DNA from: Chamaea fasciata
Taxonomy: Eukaryota; Chordata; Aves; Passeriformes; Sylviidae
DNA: 64,000 nt
Direction of reading: 5' to 3'
NCBI GenBank assembly: GCA_029207755.1
Contig: JARCOQ010000200.1
Coordinates: forward strand, 62,001-126,000
Part shown: in pieces, positions 1 to 10,900 of the stretch
Numbering within the stretch: the stretch's first letter is position 1
Layout: each line of letters opens with the position of its first letter
Notes under the pieces: generated by a model
Seen by the model: the letters and a program-made list of their open reading frames with translations, nothing else
Databases searched by the model: none
Told to the model about the DNA's origin: nothing
Made by a program: the position numbers and the translations under genes

Positions 1-118
1 CGTTCGGGATTGTAGGTGGGCGAGGCCTGGTGCCCGGCAGAGGGAGTTGGGCTCAAAGGATGGGCTGTTTCCAGGGGTAAGTAAAGTCAGCTGCCCAGGT
101 GCCTGATGTCAGTTTGTA

Positions 119-136
119 GGAGGCCTTTGGCCCTCC
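119..136. other. Imperfect hairpin dyad at unit positions 14-31 (representative copy)
   Basis: GGAGGCC, loop TTT, then GGCCCTCC. The two arms pair over 7 bp if one C of the right arm is bulged. The motif recurs in most units at the same position; common variants change one arm (TTAGCCC, TTGGTCC, GGTGACC). Known: dyad symmetry has been proposed as a feature of centromeric satellites that lack CENP-B boxes. Whether this one forms a cruciform is not shown by sequence. Confidence 0.6.
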
Positions 137-149
137 AAGGGAAGCTTGT

Positions 150-180
150 CTTCCAGTTTGTGGCAGCTTGCATCTGGAAG
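150..180. other. Perfect 7-bp inverted repeat, 17-base spacer (representative copy)
   Basis: CTTCCAG at 150-156 and its exact reverse complement CTGGAAG at 174-180 flank a 17-base spacer, at unit positions 45-51 and 69-75. The right arm is nearly invariant. The left arm alternates between CTTCCAG (full dyad) and CTTCCTG (dyad cut to 5 bp) according to subtype, so the array is a mixture of dyad-intact and dyad-broken units. Several exchange junctions fall in or next to this interval. Confidence 0.65.
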
Positions 181-1569
181 AAATCCTGTTCCGTTCGGGA
201 TTGTAGGTGGCCGAGGCCAGGTGCCCGGCAGAGGGAGTTGGGCACAAAGGATGGGCTGTTTCCAGGAGTAAGTAAAGTCAGCTGCCCAGGTGCCTGATGT
301 CAGTTTGTAGGAGGCCTTTGGCCCTCCATGGGAAGCCAGGTTTCCTGCTTTTGGCAGCTTGCATCTGGAAGAAATCCTGTTCCGTTCGGGATTGTAGGTG
401 GCCGAGGCCAGGTGCCCGGCAGAGGGAGTTGGGCACAAATGATGGCTGGGATCCAGGGGTAAGTAAGGTCAGCTGCCCAGGTGCCTGATGTCAGTTTGTA
501 GGAGGCCTTTGGCCCTCCAAGGGATGACAGGCTTCCAGTTTGTGGCAGCTTGCATCTGGAAGAAATCCTGTTCCGTTCAGGATTGTAGGTGGCCGAGGCC
601 TGGTGCCCGGCAGAGGGAGTTGGGCACAAAGGATGGCCTGTTTCCAGGGGTTAGTAAAGTCGGCTGCCCAGGTGCCTGATGTCAGTTTGTAGGAGGCCTT
701 TGGCCCTCCAAGGGAAGCTTGTCTTCCAGTTTGTGGCAGCTTGCATCTGGAAGAAATCCTGTTCCGTTCGGGATTGTAGGTGGGCGAGGCCTGGTGCTTG
801 GCAGAGGGAGTTGGGCACAAATGATGGCCTGTTTCATGAGGAAAGTAAAGTCAGCTGCCCAGGTGCCTGATGTCAGTTTGTAGGAGGCCTTTGGCCCCGC
901 AAGTGAAGCCACATTTCCAGCTTGTGGCAGCTTGCATCTGGAAGAACTCCTGTTTTGTTCGGGATTGTAGGTGGCCAAAGCTGTGGGCCCGGCAGAGGGA
1001 GTTGGGCACAAAGGATGGCCTGTTTCCAGGGGTAAGTAAAGTCAGCTGCCCAGGTGCCTGATGACATTTTGTAGGAGGCCTTTGTCCCTCCAAGGGAAGC
1101 TTGTCTTCCAGTTTGTGGCAGCTTGCATCTGGAAGAAATCCTGCTCCGTTCGGGATTGTAGGTAGACGAGGCCTGGTGCCCGGCAGAGGGAGTTGGGCAC
1201 AAAGGATGGCCTGTTTCCAGGGGTAAGTAAAGTCAGCTGCCCAGGTGCCTGATGTCAGTTTGTAGGAGGCCTTTGGCCCTCCAAGGGAAGCTTGTCTTCC
1301 AGTTTGTGGCAGCTTGCATCTGGAAGAAATCCTGTTCCGTTCGGGATTGTAGGTGGGCGAGGCCTGGTGCCCGGCAGAGGGAGTTGGGCACAAAGGATGG
1401 CCTGTTTCCAGGGGTAAGTAAAGTCAGCTGCCCAGGTGCCTGATGTCAGTTTGTAGGAGGCCTTTGGCCCTCCAAGGGAAGCTTGTCTTCCAGTTTGTGG
1501 CAGCTTGCATCTGGAAGAAATCCTGTTCCGTTCGGGATTGTAGGTGGCCGAGGCCAGGTGCCCGGCAGA

Positions 1570-1605
1570 GGGAGTTGGGCACAAAGGATGGGCTGTTTCC
1601 AGGGG
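1570..1605 (+). other. Conditional four-run G tract (representative copy)
   Basis: Unit positions 128-163 contain GGG, 4 bases, GGG, 10 bases, GGG, 9 bases, GGGG. The third run exists only in units reading ATGGGCTG; units reading ATGGCCTG lose it through one G-to-C change at unit position 150. The spacing is long for a classical quadruplex, so folding is uncertain. The tract is on the strand shown. Confidence 0.45.
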
Positions 1606-2289
1606 TAAGTAAAGTCAGCTGCCCACGTGCCTGATGTCAGTTTGTAGGAGGCCTTTGGCCCTCCATGGGAAGCCAGGCGTCCTGCTTGTGGCAGCTTGCA
1701 TCTGGAAGAAATCGTGTTCCGTTCAGGATTGTAGGTGGCCGAGGCCAGGTGCCCGGAAGAGGGAGTTGGGCACAAAGGATGGGCTGTTTCCAGGAGTAAG
1801 TAAAGTCAGCTGCCCAGGTGCCTGATGTCAGTTTGTAGGAGGCCTTTGGTCCTCCATGGGAAACCAGTCTTCCAGCTTGTGGCAGCTTGCATCGGGAAGA
1901 AATCCTGTTCCGTTCGGGTTTGTAGGTGGCCGAGGCCAGGTGCCCGGCAGAGGGAGTTGGGCACAAAGGATGTCCTGTTTAAAGGGGTAAGTAAAGTCAG
2001 CTGCCCACGTGCCTGATTTCAGTTTGTAGGAGTCCTTTGGCCCTCTATGGGAAGCCACGCTTCCTGCTTGTGGCAGCTTGCATCTGGAAGAAATCCTGTT
2101 CCGTTCAGGATTGTAGGTGGCCGAGGCCTGGCGCCCAGCTGAGGAAGTTGGGCACAAAGGATGGGCTGTTTCCAGGGGTAAGTAAAGTCAGCTGCCCAGG
2201 TGCCTGATGTCAGTTTGTAGGAGGCCTTTGGCCCTCCAAGGGAAGCTTGTCTTCCAGTTTGTGGCAGCTTGCATCTGGAAGAAATCCTG

Positions 2290-3150
2290 TTCCGTTCGGG
2301 ATTGTAGGTGGCCGAGGCCAGGTGCCTGGCAGGGGGAGTTGGGCACAAAGGATGGGCTGTTTCCAGGGGTAAGTATAGTCAGGTGCCCAGGTGCCTGATG
2401 TCAGTTTGTAGGAGGCCTTTGGCCATCCAGGAGAAGCCAGGCTTCCTGCTTGTGGCAGCTTGCATCGGGAAGAAATGCTGTTCCGTTTGGGATTTTAGGT
2501 GGCCGGAGATGGGTGCCAGGCTGAGGGAGTTGGGCACAAAGGATGGGCTGTTTCCAGGGGTAAGTAAGGTCAGCTGCCCAGGTGCCTGATGTCAGTTTGT
2601 AGGAGGCCTTTGGCCCTCCATGGGAAGCCAGGCTTCCTGCCTGTGGCAGCTTGCATCTGGAAGAAATGCTGTTCCGTTCGGGATTGTAGGTGGCCGAGGC
2701 CAGGTTCCCGGCAGAGGGAGTTGGGCAAAAAACATGTCCTGTTTCCAGGGGTAAGTAAAGTCAGCTCCCCAGGGGCCTGATGTAAGTTTGTAGGAGGCCT
2801 TTGGCCCTCCATGGGAAGCCAGGTTTCCTGCTTGTGGCAGCTTGCATCTGGAAGAAATCCTATTCCGTTCGGGATTGAAGGTGGCCGAGGCCTGGTGCCG
2901 GCAGAGAGTGTTGGGCACAAAGAATGGGCTGTTTCCACGGGTAAGTAAAGTCAGCTGCCCAGGTGCCTGATGTCAGTTTGTAGGAGGCCTTTGGCCCTCC
3001 AAGGGAAGACAGGCTTCCAGTTTGTGGCAGCTTGCCTCTGGAAGAAATCCTGTTCCGTTCGGGATTGTAGGTGGCCGAGGCAATGTGGCCGGTAGCGGGA
3101 GTTGGGCACAAATGATGGCCTGATTCTTTAGGAAAGTAAAGTCAGCAGCC
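2290..3150. repeat. Segmental copy A1 (4.5 units, partner at 4771-5631)
   Basis: This stretch recurs 2481 bp downstream. Shared rare markers are GTGCCTGGCAGGGGG, GTAAGTATAGTCAGGTG, the ATGTAAG anchor variant at 2780, CCTATTCCG, and a one-base deletion giving GGTGCCGGC near 2898. The shared deletion makes common descent much more likely than parallel change. Outside these limits the flanking units belong to different subtypes. Confidence 0.8.
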
Positions 3151-4439
3151 CTGGTGCCTGATGTCAGTTTGTAGGAGGCCTTTGGCCCTCCAAGTGAAGC
3201 CAAGCTTCCTGCTTGTGGCAGCTTGCATCTGGAAGAACTCCTGTTCCGTTCGGGTTTGTAGGTGGCCGGAGCTAGGTGCCCAGCTGGGGGAATTGGGAAC
3301 AAAGGATGACCTGTTTCCAGGGGTAAGTAAAGTCAGCTGCCCAGGTGCCTGATGTCAGTTTGTAGGAGGCCTTTGGCCCTCCATGGGAAGCCAGGTTTAC
3401 TGCTTGTGGCAGCTTGCATCTGGAAGAACTCCGGTTCCGTTCGGGATTGTAGGTGGCCGAGGCCAGGTGTCCGGCAGGGGGAGTTGGGCACAAAGGATGG
3501 CCTGTTTCCAGGGGTAAGTAAAGTCAGCTGCCCACGTGCCTGATGACATTTTGTAGGAGGCCTTTGTCCCTCCAAGGGAAGCTAGTCTTCCAGTTTGTGG
3601 CAGCTTGCATCTGGAAGAAATGCTGTTCCGTTCGGGATTGTAGGTGGCCGGAGCAGGGTGCCCGGCAGAGGGAGTTGGGCACAAAGGATGGCCTGTTTCC
3701 AATGGTAAGTAAAGTCAGCTGCCCAGGTGCCTGATGTCAGTTTGTAGGAGGCCTTTGGCCCTCCAAGGGAAGACAGGTTTCCAGTTTGTGGCAGCTTGCA
3801 TCTGGAAGAAATCCTGTTCCGTTCGGGATTGTAGGTGGCCAAGGCCAGGTGCCCAGGAAAGGGAGTTGGGCACAAATGATGGCCCGTTCTTAAGGAAAGT
3901 AAAGTCAGCTGCCCAGGTGCCTGATGTCAGTTTGTAGGGGGCCTTTGGCCCTCCATGTGAAGCCACATTTCCAGCTTGTGGCAACTTGCATCTGGAAGAA
4001 ATCCTGTTCCGTTCAGGATTGTAGGTGGCCAAAGCTGTGGGCCCGGCAGAGGGAGTTGGGCACAAAGGATGGCCTGTTTCCAGGGGTAAGTAAACTCAGC
4101 TGCCCAGGTGCCTGATGTCAGTTTGTAGGAGGCCTTTGGCCCTCCAAGGGAAGCTTGTCTTCCAGTTTGTGGCAGCTTGAATCTGGAAGAAATCCTGTTC
4201 CGTTCGGGATTGTAGGTGGCCGAGGCCAGGTGCCCGGCAGAAGGAGTTGGGCACAAAGGATGGCCTGTTTCCAGGGGTAAGTAAAGTCAGCTGCCCAGGT
4301 GCCTGATGTCAGTTTGTAGGAGGCCTTTGGCCCTCCAAGGGAAGCCAGGCTTCCAGTTTGTGGCAGCTTGCATCTGAAAGAAATCCTGTTCCGTTCGGGA
4401 TTGTAGGTGGCCGAGGCCAGGTGCCCAGCAGTGGGAGTT

Positions 4440-4830
4440 GGGCACAAAGGATGGCCTGTTTCATGAAGAAAGTAAAGTCAGCTGCCCAAGTGCCTGATGT
4501 CAGTTTGTAGGAGGCCTTTGGTCCTCCATGGGAAGCCAGGCTTCCAGCTAGTGGAAGCTTGCATCGGGAAGAAATCCTGTTCCGTTCGGGATTGTACGTG
4601 GCCGAGGCCAGGTGCCCGGCAGAGGGAGTTGGGCACAAAGGATGGCCTGTTTCCAGGGGTAAATAAAGTCAGCTGCCCAGGTGCCTGATGTCAGTTTGTA
4701 GGAGGCCTTTGACCCACCAAGTGAAGCCACGTTTCCAGCTTGTGGCAGCTTGCATCTGGAAGAACTCCTGTTCCGTTCGGGATTGTAGGTGGCCGAGGCC
4801 AGGTGCCTGGCAGGGGGAGTTGGGCACAAA
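4440..4830. repeat. Segmental copy B1 (2 units, partner at 6922-7312)
   Basis: Shared markers with 6922-7312, offset 2482 bp, are CATGAAGAAAGTAAAG, CAGCTAGTGGAAGC, GATTGTACGTGGCC and GGGGTAAATAAAGTC. The last creates an AATAAA hexamer in both copies. The same 13-unit spacing as the A pair suggests the two pairs belong to one old 13-unit duplication that later recombined. Confidence 0.75.
4662..4667 (+). other. AATAAA hexamer created by one substitution
   Basis: GTAAGTAAAG has become GTAAATAAAG, which gives the canonical poly(A) hexamer. The same change occurs at 7,144-7,149 and 10,962-10,967. It is inherited with the B-segment duplication in the first two cases. No downstream GU-rich element was identified, and use as a signal is speculative. 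Confidence 0.3.
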
Positions 4831-5631
4831 GGATGGGTTGTTTCCAGGGGTAAGTATAGTCAGGTGCCCAGGTGCCTGATGTCAGTTTGTAGGAGGCCTT
4901 TGGCCATCCAGGAGAAGCCAGGCTTCCTGCTTGTGGCAGCTTGCATCGGGAAGAAATGCTGTTCCGTTTGGGATTTTAGGTGGCTGGAGATGGGTGCCAG
5001 GCTGAGGGAGTTGGGCATAAAGGATGGGCTGTTTCCAGGGGTAAGTAAGGTCAGCTGCCCAGGTGCCTGATGTCAGTTTGTAGGAGGCCTTTGGCCCTCC
5101 ATGGGAAGCCAGGCTTCCTGCCTGTGGCAGCTTGCATCTGGAAGAAATGCTGTTCCGTTCGGGATTGTAGGTGGCCGAGGCCAGGTGCCCGGCAGAGGGA
5201 GTTGGGCAAAAAACATGTCCTGTTTCCAGGGGTAAGTAAAGTCAGCTCCCCAGGGGCCTGATGTAAGTTTGTAGGAGGCCTTTGGCCCTCCATGGGAAGC
5301 CAGGTTTCCTGCTTGTGGCAGCTTGCATCTGGAAGAAATCCTATTCCGTTCGGGATTGTAGGTGGCCGAGGCCTGGTGCCGGCAGAGGGTGTTTGGCACA
5401 AAGAATGGGCTGTTTCCACGGGTAAGTAAAGTCAGCTGCCCAGGTGCCTGATGTCAGTTTGTAGGAGGCCTTTGGCCCTCCAAGGGAAGCTTGCCTTCCA
5501 GTTTGTGGCAGCTTGCCTCTGGAAGAAATCCTGTTCCGTTCGGGATTGTAGGTGGCCGAGGCCAGGTGGCCAGTAGCGGGAGTTGGGCACAAATGATGGC
5601 CTGTTTCTTTAGGAAAGTAAAGTCAGCTGCC
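4771..5631. repeat. Segmental copy A2 (4.5 units, partner at 2290-3150)
   Basis: Second copy, offset 2481 bp (13 units less two bases). It keeps the same one-base deletion near 5379 and the same ATGTAAG unit at 5261. It differs from copy A1 at scattered single bases, for example GGCTGGAGATGG instead of GGCCGGAGATGG and GCCAGTAGCGGG instead of GCCGGTAGCGGG. Confidence 0.8.
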
Positions 5632-6921
5632 CAGGTGCCTGATGTCAGTTTGTAGGAGGCCTTTGGCCCTCCAAGGGAAGCTAGTCTTCCTGTTCAAGGC
5701 AGCTTGCATCTGGAAGAAATCCTGTTCCGTTCGGGATTGTAGGTGGCCGAGGCCAGTTGCTGGGCTGAGGGAGTTGGGCACAAATGATGGCCTGTTTCCA
5801 GGGGTAAGTAAAGTCAGCTGCCCAGGTGCCTGATGTCAGTTTGTAGGAGGCCTTTGGCCCTCCAAGGGAAGCCATTCTTCCTGCCTGTGGCAGCTTGCAT
5901 CTGGAAGAAATGCTGTTCCGTTCGGGATTGTAGGTGGCCGAGGCCAGGTGCCCGGCTGAGGGAGTTGGGCACAAAGGATGTCCAGTTTCCAGGGGTAAGT
6001 AAAGTCAGCTGCCCAGGTGTCTGATTTCACTTTGTAGGAGGCCTTTGGCCCTCCATGGGAAGCCAGGCTTCCTGCTTGTGGCAGCTTGCATCTGGAAGAA
6101 ATCCTGTTCTGTTCGGGATTGTAGGAGGCCGGAGCTGGGTGCCTGGCTGAGGGAGTTGGACACAAAAGATGGGCTGTTTCCAGGGGTAAGTAAAGTCAGC
6201 TCCCCAGGTGCCTGATGTCAGTTTGTAGGAGGCCTTTTGCCCTCCAAGGGAAGCCAGGCTTCCAGTTTGTGGCAGCTTGCATCTGGAAGAAATGCTGTTC
6301 CGTTCGGGATTGTAGGTGGCCGAGGCCAGGGGCCCAGCAGAGGGAGTTGGGCACAAATGATGGCTTGTTTCATGAGGAAAGTAAAGTCAGCTGCCCAAGT
6401 GCCTGATGTCAGTTTGTAGGAGGCCTTTGGTCCTCCATGGGAAGCCAGGCTTCCAGCTAGTGGCAGCTTGCATCGGGAAGAAATCCTGTTCTGTTCGGGA
6501 TTGTAGGTGGCCGAGGCCAGGTGCCCGGCAGAGGGAGTTGGGCACAAAGGATGGCCTGTTTCCAGGGGCAAGTAAAGTCAGCTGCCCAGGTGCCTGATGT
6601 CAGTTTGTAGGAGGCCTTTGGCCCTCCAAGGGAAGCTAGTCTTCCTGCTTGTGGCAGCTTGAATCTGGAAGAAATCCTGTTCCGTTCGGGATTGTAGGTG
6701 TCCGAGGCCAGGTGCCCGGCAGAAGGAGTTGGGCACAAAGGATGTCCTGTTTCCAGGGGTAAGTAAAGTCAGCTGCCCAGGTGCCTGATGTCAGTTTGTA
6801 GGAGGCCTTTGGCCCTCCAAGGGAAGCCAGGCTTCCAGTTTGTGGCAGCTTGCATCTGGAAGAAATCCTGTTCCGTTCGGGATTGTAGGTGGCCGAGGCC
6901 TGGTGCCCAGCAGCGGGAGTT

Positions 6922-7312
6922 GGGCACAAAGGATGACCTGTTACATGAAGAAAGTAAAGTCAGCTGCCCAAGTGCCTGATGTCAGTTTGTAGGAGGCCTT
7001 TGGTCCTCCATGGAAAGCCAGGCTTCCAGCTAGTGGAAGCTTGCATCGGGAAGAAATCCTGTTCCGTTCGGGATTGTACGTGGCCGAGGCCAGGTGCCCG
7101 GCAGAGGGAGTTGGGCACAAAGGATGGCCTGTTTCCAGGGGTAAATAAAGTCCGCTGCCCAGGTGCCTGATGTCAGTTTGTAGGAGGCCTTTGACCCTCC
7201 AAGTGAAGCCAGGCTTCCTGCTTGTGGCAGCTTGCATCTGGAAGAACTCCTGTTCCGTTCGGGATTGTAGGTGGCCAAGGCCAGGTGCCTGGCAGGGGGA
7301 GTTGGGCACAAA
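6922..7312. repeat. Segmental copy B2 (2 units, partner at 4440-4830)
   Basis: Second copy of the B segment. The left variable part of its last unit has been exchanged (GCCAGGCTTCCTG here, GCCACGTTTCCAG in copy B1), while the right part still matches, which shows subtype mosaicism inside a single unit. Confidence 0.75.
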
Positions 7313-7741
7313 GGATGGGCTGTTTCCAGGGGTAAGTAAAGTCAGCTGCCCAGGTACCTGATGTCAGTTTGTAGGAGGCCTTTGGTCCTCCAAGGGAAGC
7401 CAGGCTTCCTGCTTGTGGCAGCTTGCATCTGGAAGAAATGCTGTTCCGTTCGGGATTGTTGGTGGCCGGAGCAGGGTGCCCGGCAGAGGGAGTTGGGCAC
7501 AAAGCATGTCCTGTTTCCAGGGGTAAGTAAGGTCAGCTGCCCAGGTGCCTGATGTCAGTTTGTAGGAGGCCTTTGGCCCTCCAAGTGAAGTCACGTTCCA
7601 GCTTGTGGCAGCTTGCATCTGTAAGAACTCCTGTTCCGTTCGGGATTGTAGGTGGCCGAGGCCAGTTGCTAGGCTGAGGGAGTTGGGCACAAAGGATGGG
7701 CTGTTTCCAGGGGTAAGTAAAGTCAGCTGCCCAGGTGCCTG

Positions 7742-8697
7742 ATGTCAGTTTGTAGGAGGCCTTTGGCCCTCCAAGGGAAGCCATTCTTCCAGCTTTTGGC
7801 AGCTTGCATCTGGAAGAAATGCTGTTCCGTCCGGGATTGTAGGTGGCCGAGGCCAGGTGCCCGGCAGAGGGAGTTGGGCACAAATGATGGCCTGTTTCAT
7901 GAGGAAAGTAAAGTCAGCTGCCCAGGTGCCTGATGTCAGTTTGTAGGAGGCCTTTGGCCCTCCAAGGGAAGCTAGTCTTCCTGTTCAAGGCAGCTTGCAT
8001 CTGGAAGAAATCCTGTTCCGTTCGGGATTGTAGGTGGCCGAGGCCAGTTGCTGGGCTGAGGGAGTTGGGCACAAAGGATGGGCTGTTTCCAGGGGTAAGT
8101 AAAGTCAGCTGCCCAGGTGCCTGATGTCAGTTTGTAGGAGGCCTTTGGCCCTCCAAGGGAAGCCATTCTTCCAGCTTTTGGCAGCTTGCATCTGGAAGAA
8201 ATGCTGTTCCGTCCGGGATTGTAGGTGGCCGAGGCCAGGTGCCCGGCAGAGGGAGTTGGGCACAAAGGATGGCCTGTTTCCAGGGGTAAGTAAAGTCAGC
8301 TGCCCAGGTGCCTGATGTCAGTCTGTAGGAGGCCTTTGACCCTCCAAGTGAAGCCACGTTTCCAGATTGTGGCAGCTTGCATCTGGAAGAACTCCTGTTT
8401 CGTTCGGGATTGTAGGTGGCCGAGGCCAGTTGCTGGGCTGAGGGAGTTGGGCACAAAGGATGGCCTGTTTCCCGGGGTAAGTAAAGTCAGCTGCCCAGGT
8501 GCCTGATGTCAGTTTGTAGGAGGCCTTTGGCCCTCCAAGGGAAGCCATTCTTCCAGCTTTTGGCAGCTTGCATCTGGAAGAAATGCTGTTCCGTTCGGGA
8601 TTGTAGGTGGCCGAGGCCAGGTGCCCGGCAGCGGGAGTTGGGCACAAAGGATGGGCTGTTTCCAGGGGTAAGTAAAGTCAGCTGCCCAGGTGCCTGA
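7742..8697. repeat. Local two-unit alternation (382 bp)
   Basis: Units starting at 7742, 8124 and 8506 share the left segment CCATTCTTCCAGCTTTTGG and the right half GGCCGAGGCCAGGTGCCCGG. The intervening units at 7933 and 8315 share the right half CCGAGGCCAGTTGCTGGGC but differ on the left. This is the shortest higher-order period visible, about 2.5 repeats of a dimer. Confidence 0.7.
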
Positions 8698-10559
8698 TGT
8701 CAGTTTGTAGGAGGCCTTTGGCCCTCCATGGGAAGCCAGGCTTCCAGTGTGTGGCAGCTTGCATCTGAAAGAAATCCTGTTCCGTTCGGGATTGTAGGTG
8801 CCCGAGGCCAGGTGCCCAGCAGAGGGAGTTGGGCACAAATGATGGCCTATTTCATGAGGAAAGTAATGTCAGCTGCCCAAGTGCCTGATGTCAGTTTGTA
8901 GGAGGCCTTTGGTCCTCCATGGGAAGCCAGGCTTCCAGCTAGTGGCAGCTTGCTTCGGGAAGAACTCCTGTTCCGTTCGGGATTGTAGGTGACCTAGGCC
9001 AGGTGCCCGGCAGAGGGAGTTGGGCACAAAGGATGGCCTGTTTCCAGGGGTAAGTAAAGTCAGCTGCCCAGGTGCCTGATGTCAGTTTGTAGGAGGCCTT
9101 TGGCCCTCCAAGGGAAGCCAGGCTTCCTGCTTGTGGCAGCTTGCATCTGGAAGAAATGCTGTTCCGTTCGGGATTGTAGGTGGCCGGGGCAGGGTGCCCG
9201 GCTGAGGCAGACGGACACAAAGGATGGGCTGTTTCCAGGGGTAAGTAAGGTCAGCTGCCCAGGTGCCTGATGTCAGTTTGTAGGAGGCCTTTGGCCCTCG
9301 ATGGGAAGCCAGGTTTCCTGCATGTGGCAGCTTGCATCTGGAAGAAATCCTATTCCGTTCGGGATTGTATGTGGCCGAGGCCTGGTGCCCGGCAGAGGGA
9401 GTTGGGCACAAAGGATGGCCTGTTTCCAGGGGTAAGTAAAGTCAGCTGCCCAGGTGCCTGATGTCAGTTTGTAGGAGGCCTTTGGCCCTCCATGGGAAGC
9501 CAGGCTTCCAGTTTGTGGCAGCTTGCATCTGGAAGAAATCCTGTTCCGTTCGGGATTGTAGGTGGCCGAGGCCAGGTGCCCGGCAGAGGGAGTTGGGCAC
9601 AAATGATGGGCTGTTTCATGAGGAAAGTAAAGTCAGCTGCCCAGGTGCCTGATGTCAGTTTGTAGGTGGCTTTTGGCCCTCCATGGGAAGCCACGATTCC
9701 TGCTTGTGGCAGCTTGCATCTGGAAGAAATCCTGTTCCGTTCGGGATTGTAGGTGGCCAAGGCCTGGTGCCCGGCAGAGGGAGTTGGGCACAAAGCATGT
9801 CCTGTTTCCAGGGGTAAGTAAAGTCAGCTGCCCAGGTGCCTGATGTCAGTTTGTAAAAGGCCTTTGGCCCTCCAAGGGAAGCAAGTCTTCCTGTTCAAGG
9901 CAGCTTGCATCTGGAAGAAATGCTGTTCTGTTCGGGATTGTAGGTGGCCAAGGCCAGGTGCCCGGCAGAGGGAGTTGGGCACAAATGATGGCCTGTTTCA
10001 TGAGGAAAGTAAAGTCAGCTGCCCAAGTGCCTGATGTCAGTTTGTAAGAGGCCTTTGGCCCTCCATGGGAAGCCAGATTTTCTACTTGTGGCAGCTTGCA
10101 TCTGGAAGAAATGCTTTTCCGTTCAGGATTGTAGGTGGCCGAGGCCTGGTGCCCGGCAGAGGGAGTTGGGCACAAAGATGGGCTGTTTCATGAGGAAAGT
10201 AAAGTCAGCTGCCCAGGTGCCTGATGTCAGTTTGTAGGAGGCCTTTGGTCCTCTAAGGAAAGCCAGGCTTCCAGATTGTGGCAGCTTGCATCTGGAAGAA
10301 GTCCTGTTCCGTTCAGGATTGTAGGTGGCCAAGGCCAGGTGCCCGGCAGAGGGAGTTGGGCACAAAGGATGGCCTGTTTCCAGGGGTAAGTAAAGTCAGC
10401 TGCCCAGGTGCCTGATGTCAGTTTGTAGGAGGCCTTTGGCCCTCCAGAGGAAGCAAGTCTTCCTGTTCAAGGCAGCTTGCATCTGGAAGAAATGCTGTTC
10501 CGTTCGGGATTGTAGGTGGCCGAGGCCAGTTGCCCGGCTGAGAGAGTTGGGCACAAAGG

Positions 10560-10900
10560 ATGTCCTGTTTCCAGAAGTAACTAAAGTCAGCTGCCCAGGT
10601 GCCTGATGTCAGTTTATAGGAGGCCTTTGGCCCTCCATGGGAAGCCAGGCTTCCAGCTTGTGGCAGCATGCATCAGGAAGGAATGCTGTTTCGTTCAGGA
10701 TTGTAGGTGTCCGAGACCAGGTGCCCGGCAGAGGGAGTTGGGCACAAAGGATGTCCTGTTTAGAGGGGTAAGTAAAGTCAGCTGCCCACGTGCCTGATGT
10801 CAGTTTGTCGGCGGCCTTTGGCCCTCCAAGGGATGCCAGGCTTCCTGCTTGTGGCAGCTTTTATCTGGAAGAAATCCTGTTCCGTTCAGGATAATAGGCG
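10560..10900. repeat. Segmental copy C1 (about 2 units, partner at 12852-13192)
   Basis: Contains the markers AGAAGTAACTAAAGTC, CATCAGGAAGGAATG, TGTCCGAGACCAGG, TTTAGAGGGGTAAG and the CGG anchor variant TTTGTCGG. The same series occurs 2292 bp downstream (exactly 12 units) and again near 17.8, 22.8, 28.7, 33.7, 36.0 and 44.2 kb. It is the founder-type block for much of the homogenised core. Confidence 0.75.

Larger units (their letters stand above)
106..296 (+). repeat. Representative 191-bp satellite unit (reference numbering 1-191)
   Basis: This copy is used as the numbering standard, with the A of ATGTCAG as unit position 1. Positions 1-31 are well conserved and contain AGGCCT. Positions about 32-58 are the main subtype-defining segment. 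Positions 59-75 (CAGCTTGCATCTGGAAG) are strongly conserved. Positions 86-121 hold the CpG cluster (CCGTTCGGGA, GGCCGAGG, GCCCGGC). Positions 126-163 are G-rich. Positions 154-170 are a second variable segment with tail types TTTCCAGGGGTAAG, TTTCATGAGGAAAG, TTTCCAGAAGTAAG and TTTAGAGGGGTAAG. Positions 171-191 carry CAGCTGCCCAGGTGCCTG. This unit is the HindIII subtype, with AAGCTT in the left variable segment. The choice of start is conventional; no biological boundary is implied. Confidence 0.95.

Noticed and set aside
86..280. RNA polymerase III internal promoter (GTTCGGGATT or GTTCGAGATT resembling a B box)
   Set aside because: Only the GTTCG core matches. The trailing CC is missing, and no A box lies at a suitable distance, so a tRNA-like or SINE origin is not supported.
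851..1393. Longest minus-strand frame in domain 1 (180 codons)
   Set aside because: It arises only because variant units lack the usual stop; its translation is satellite read in successive frames, with no recognisable domain.
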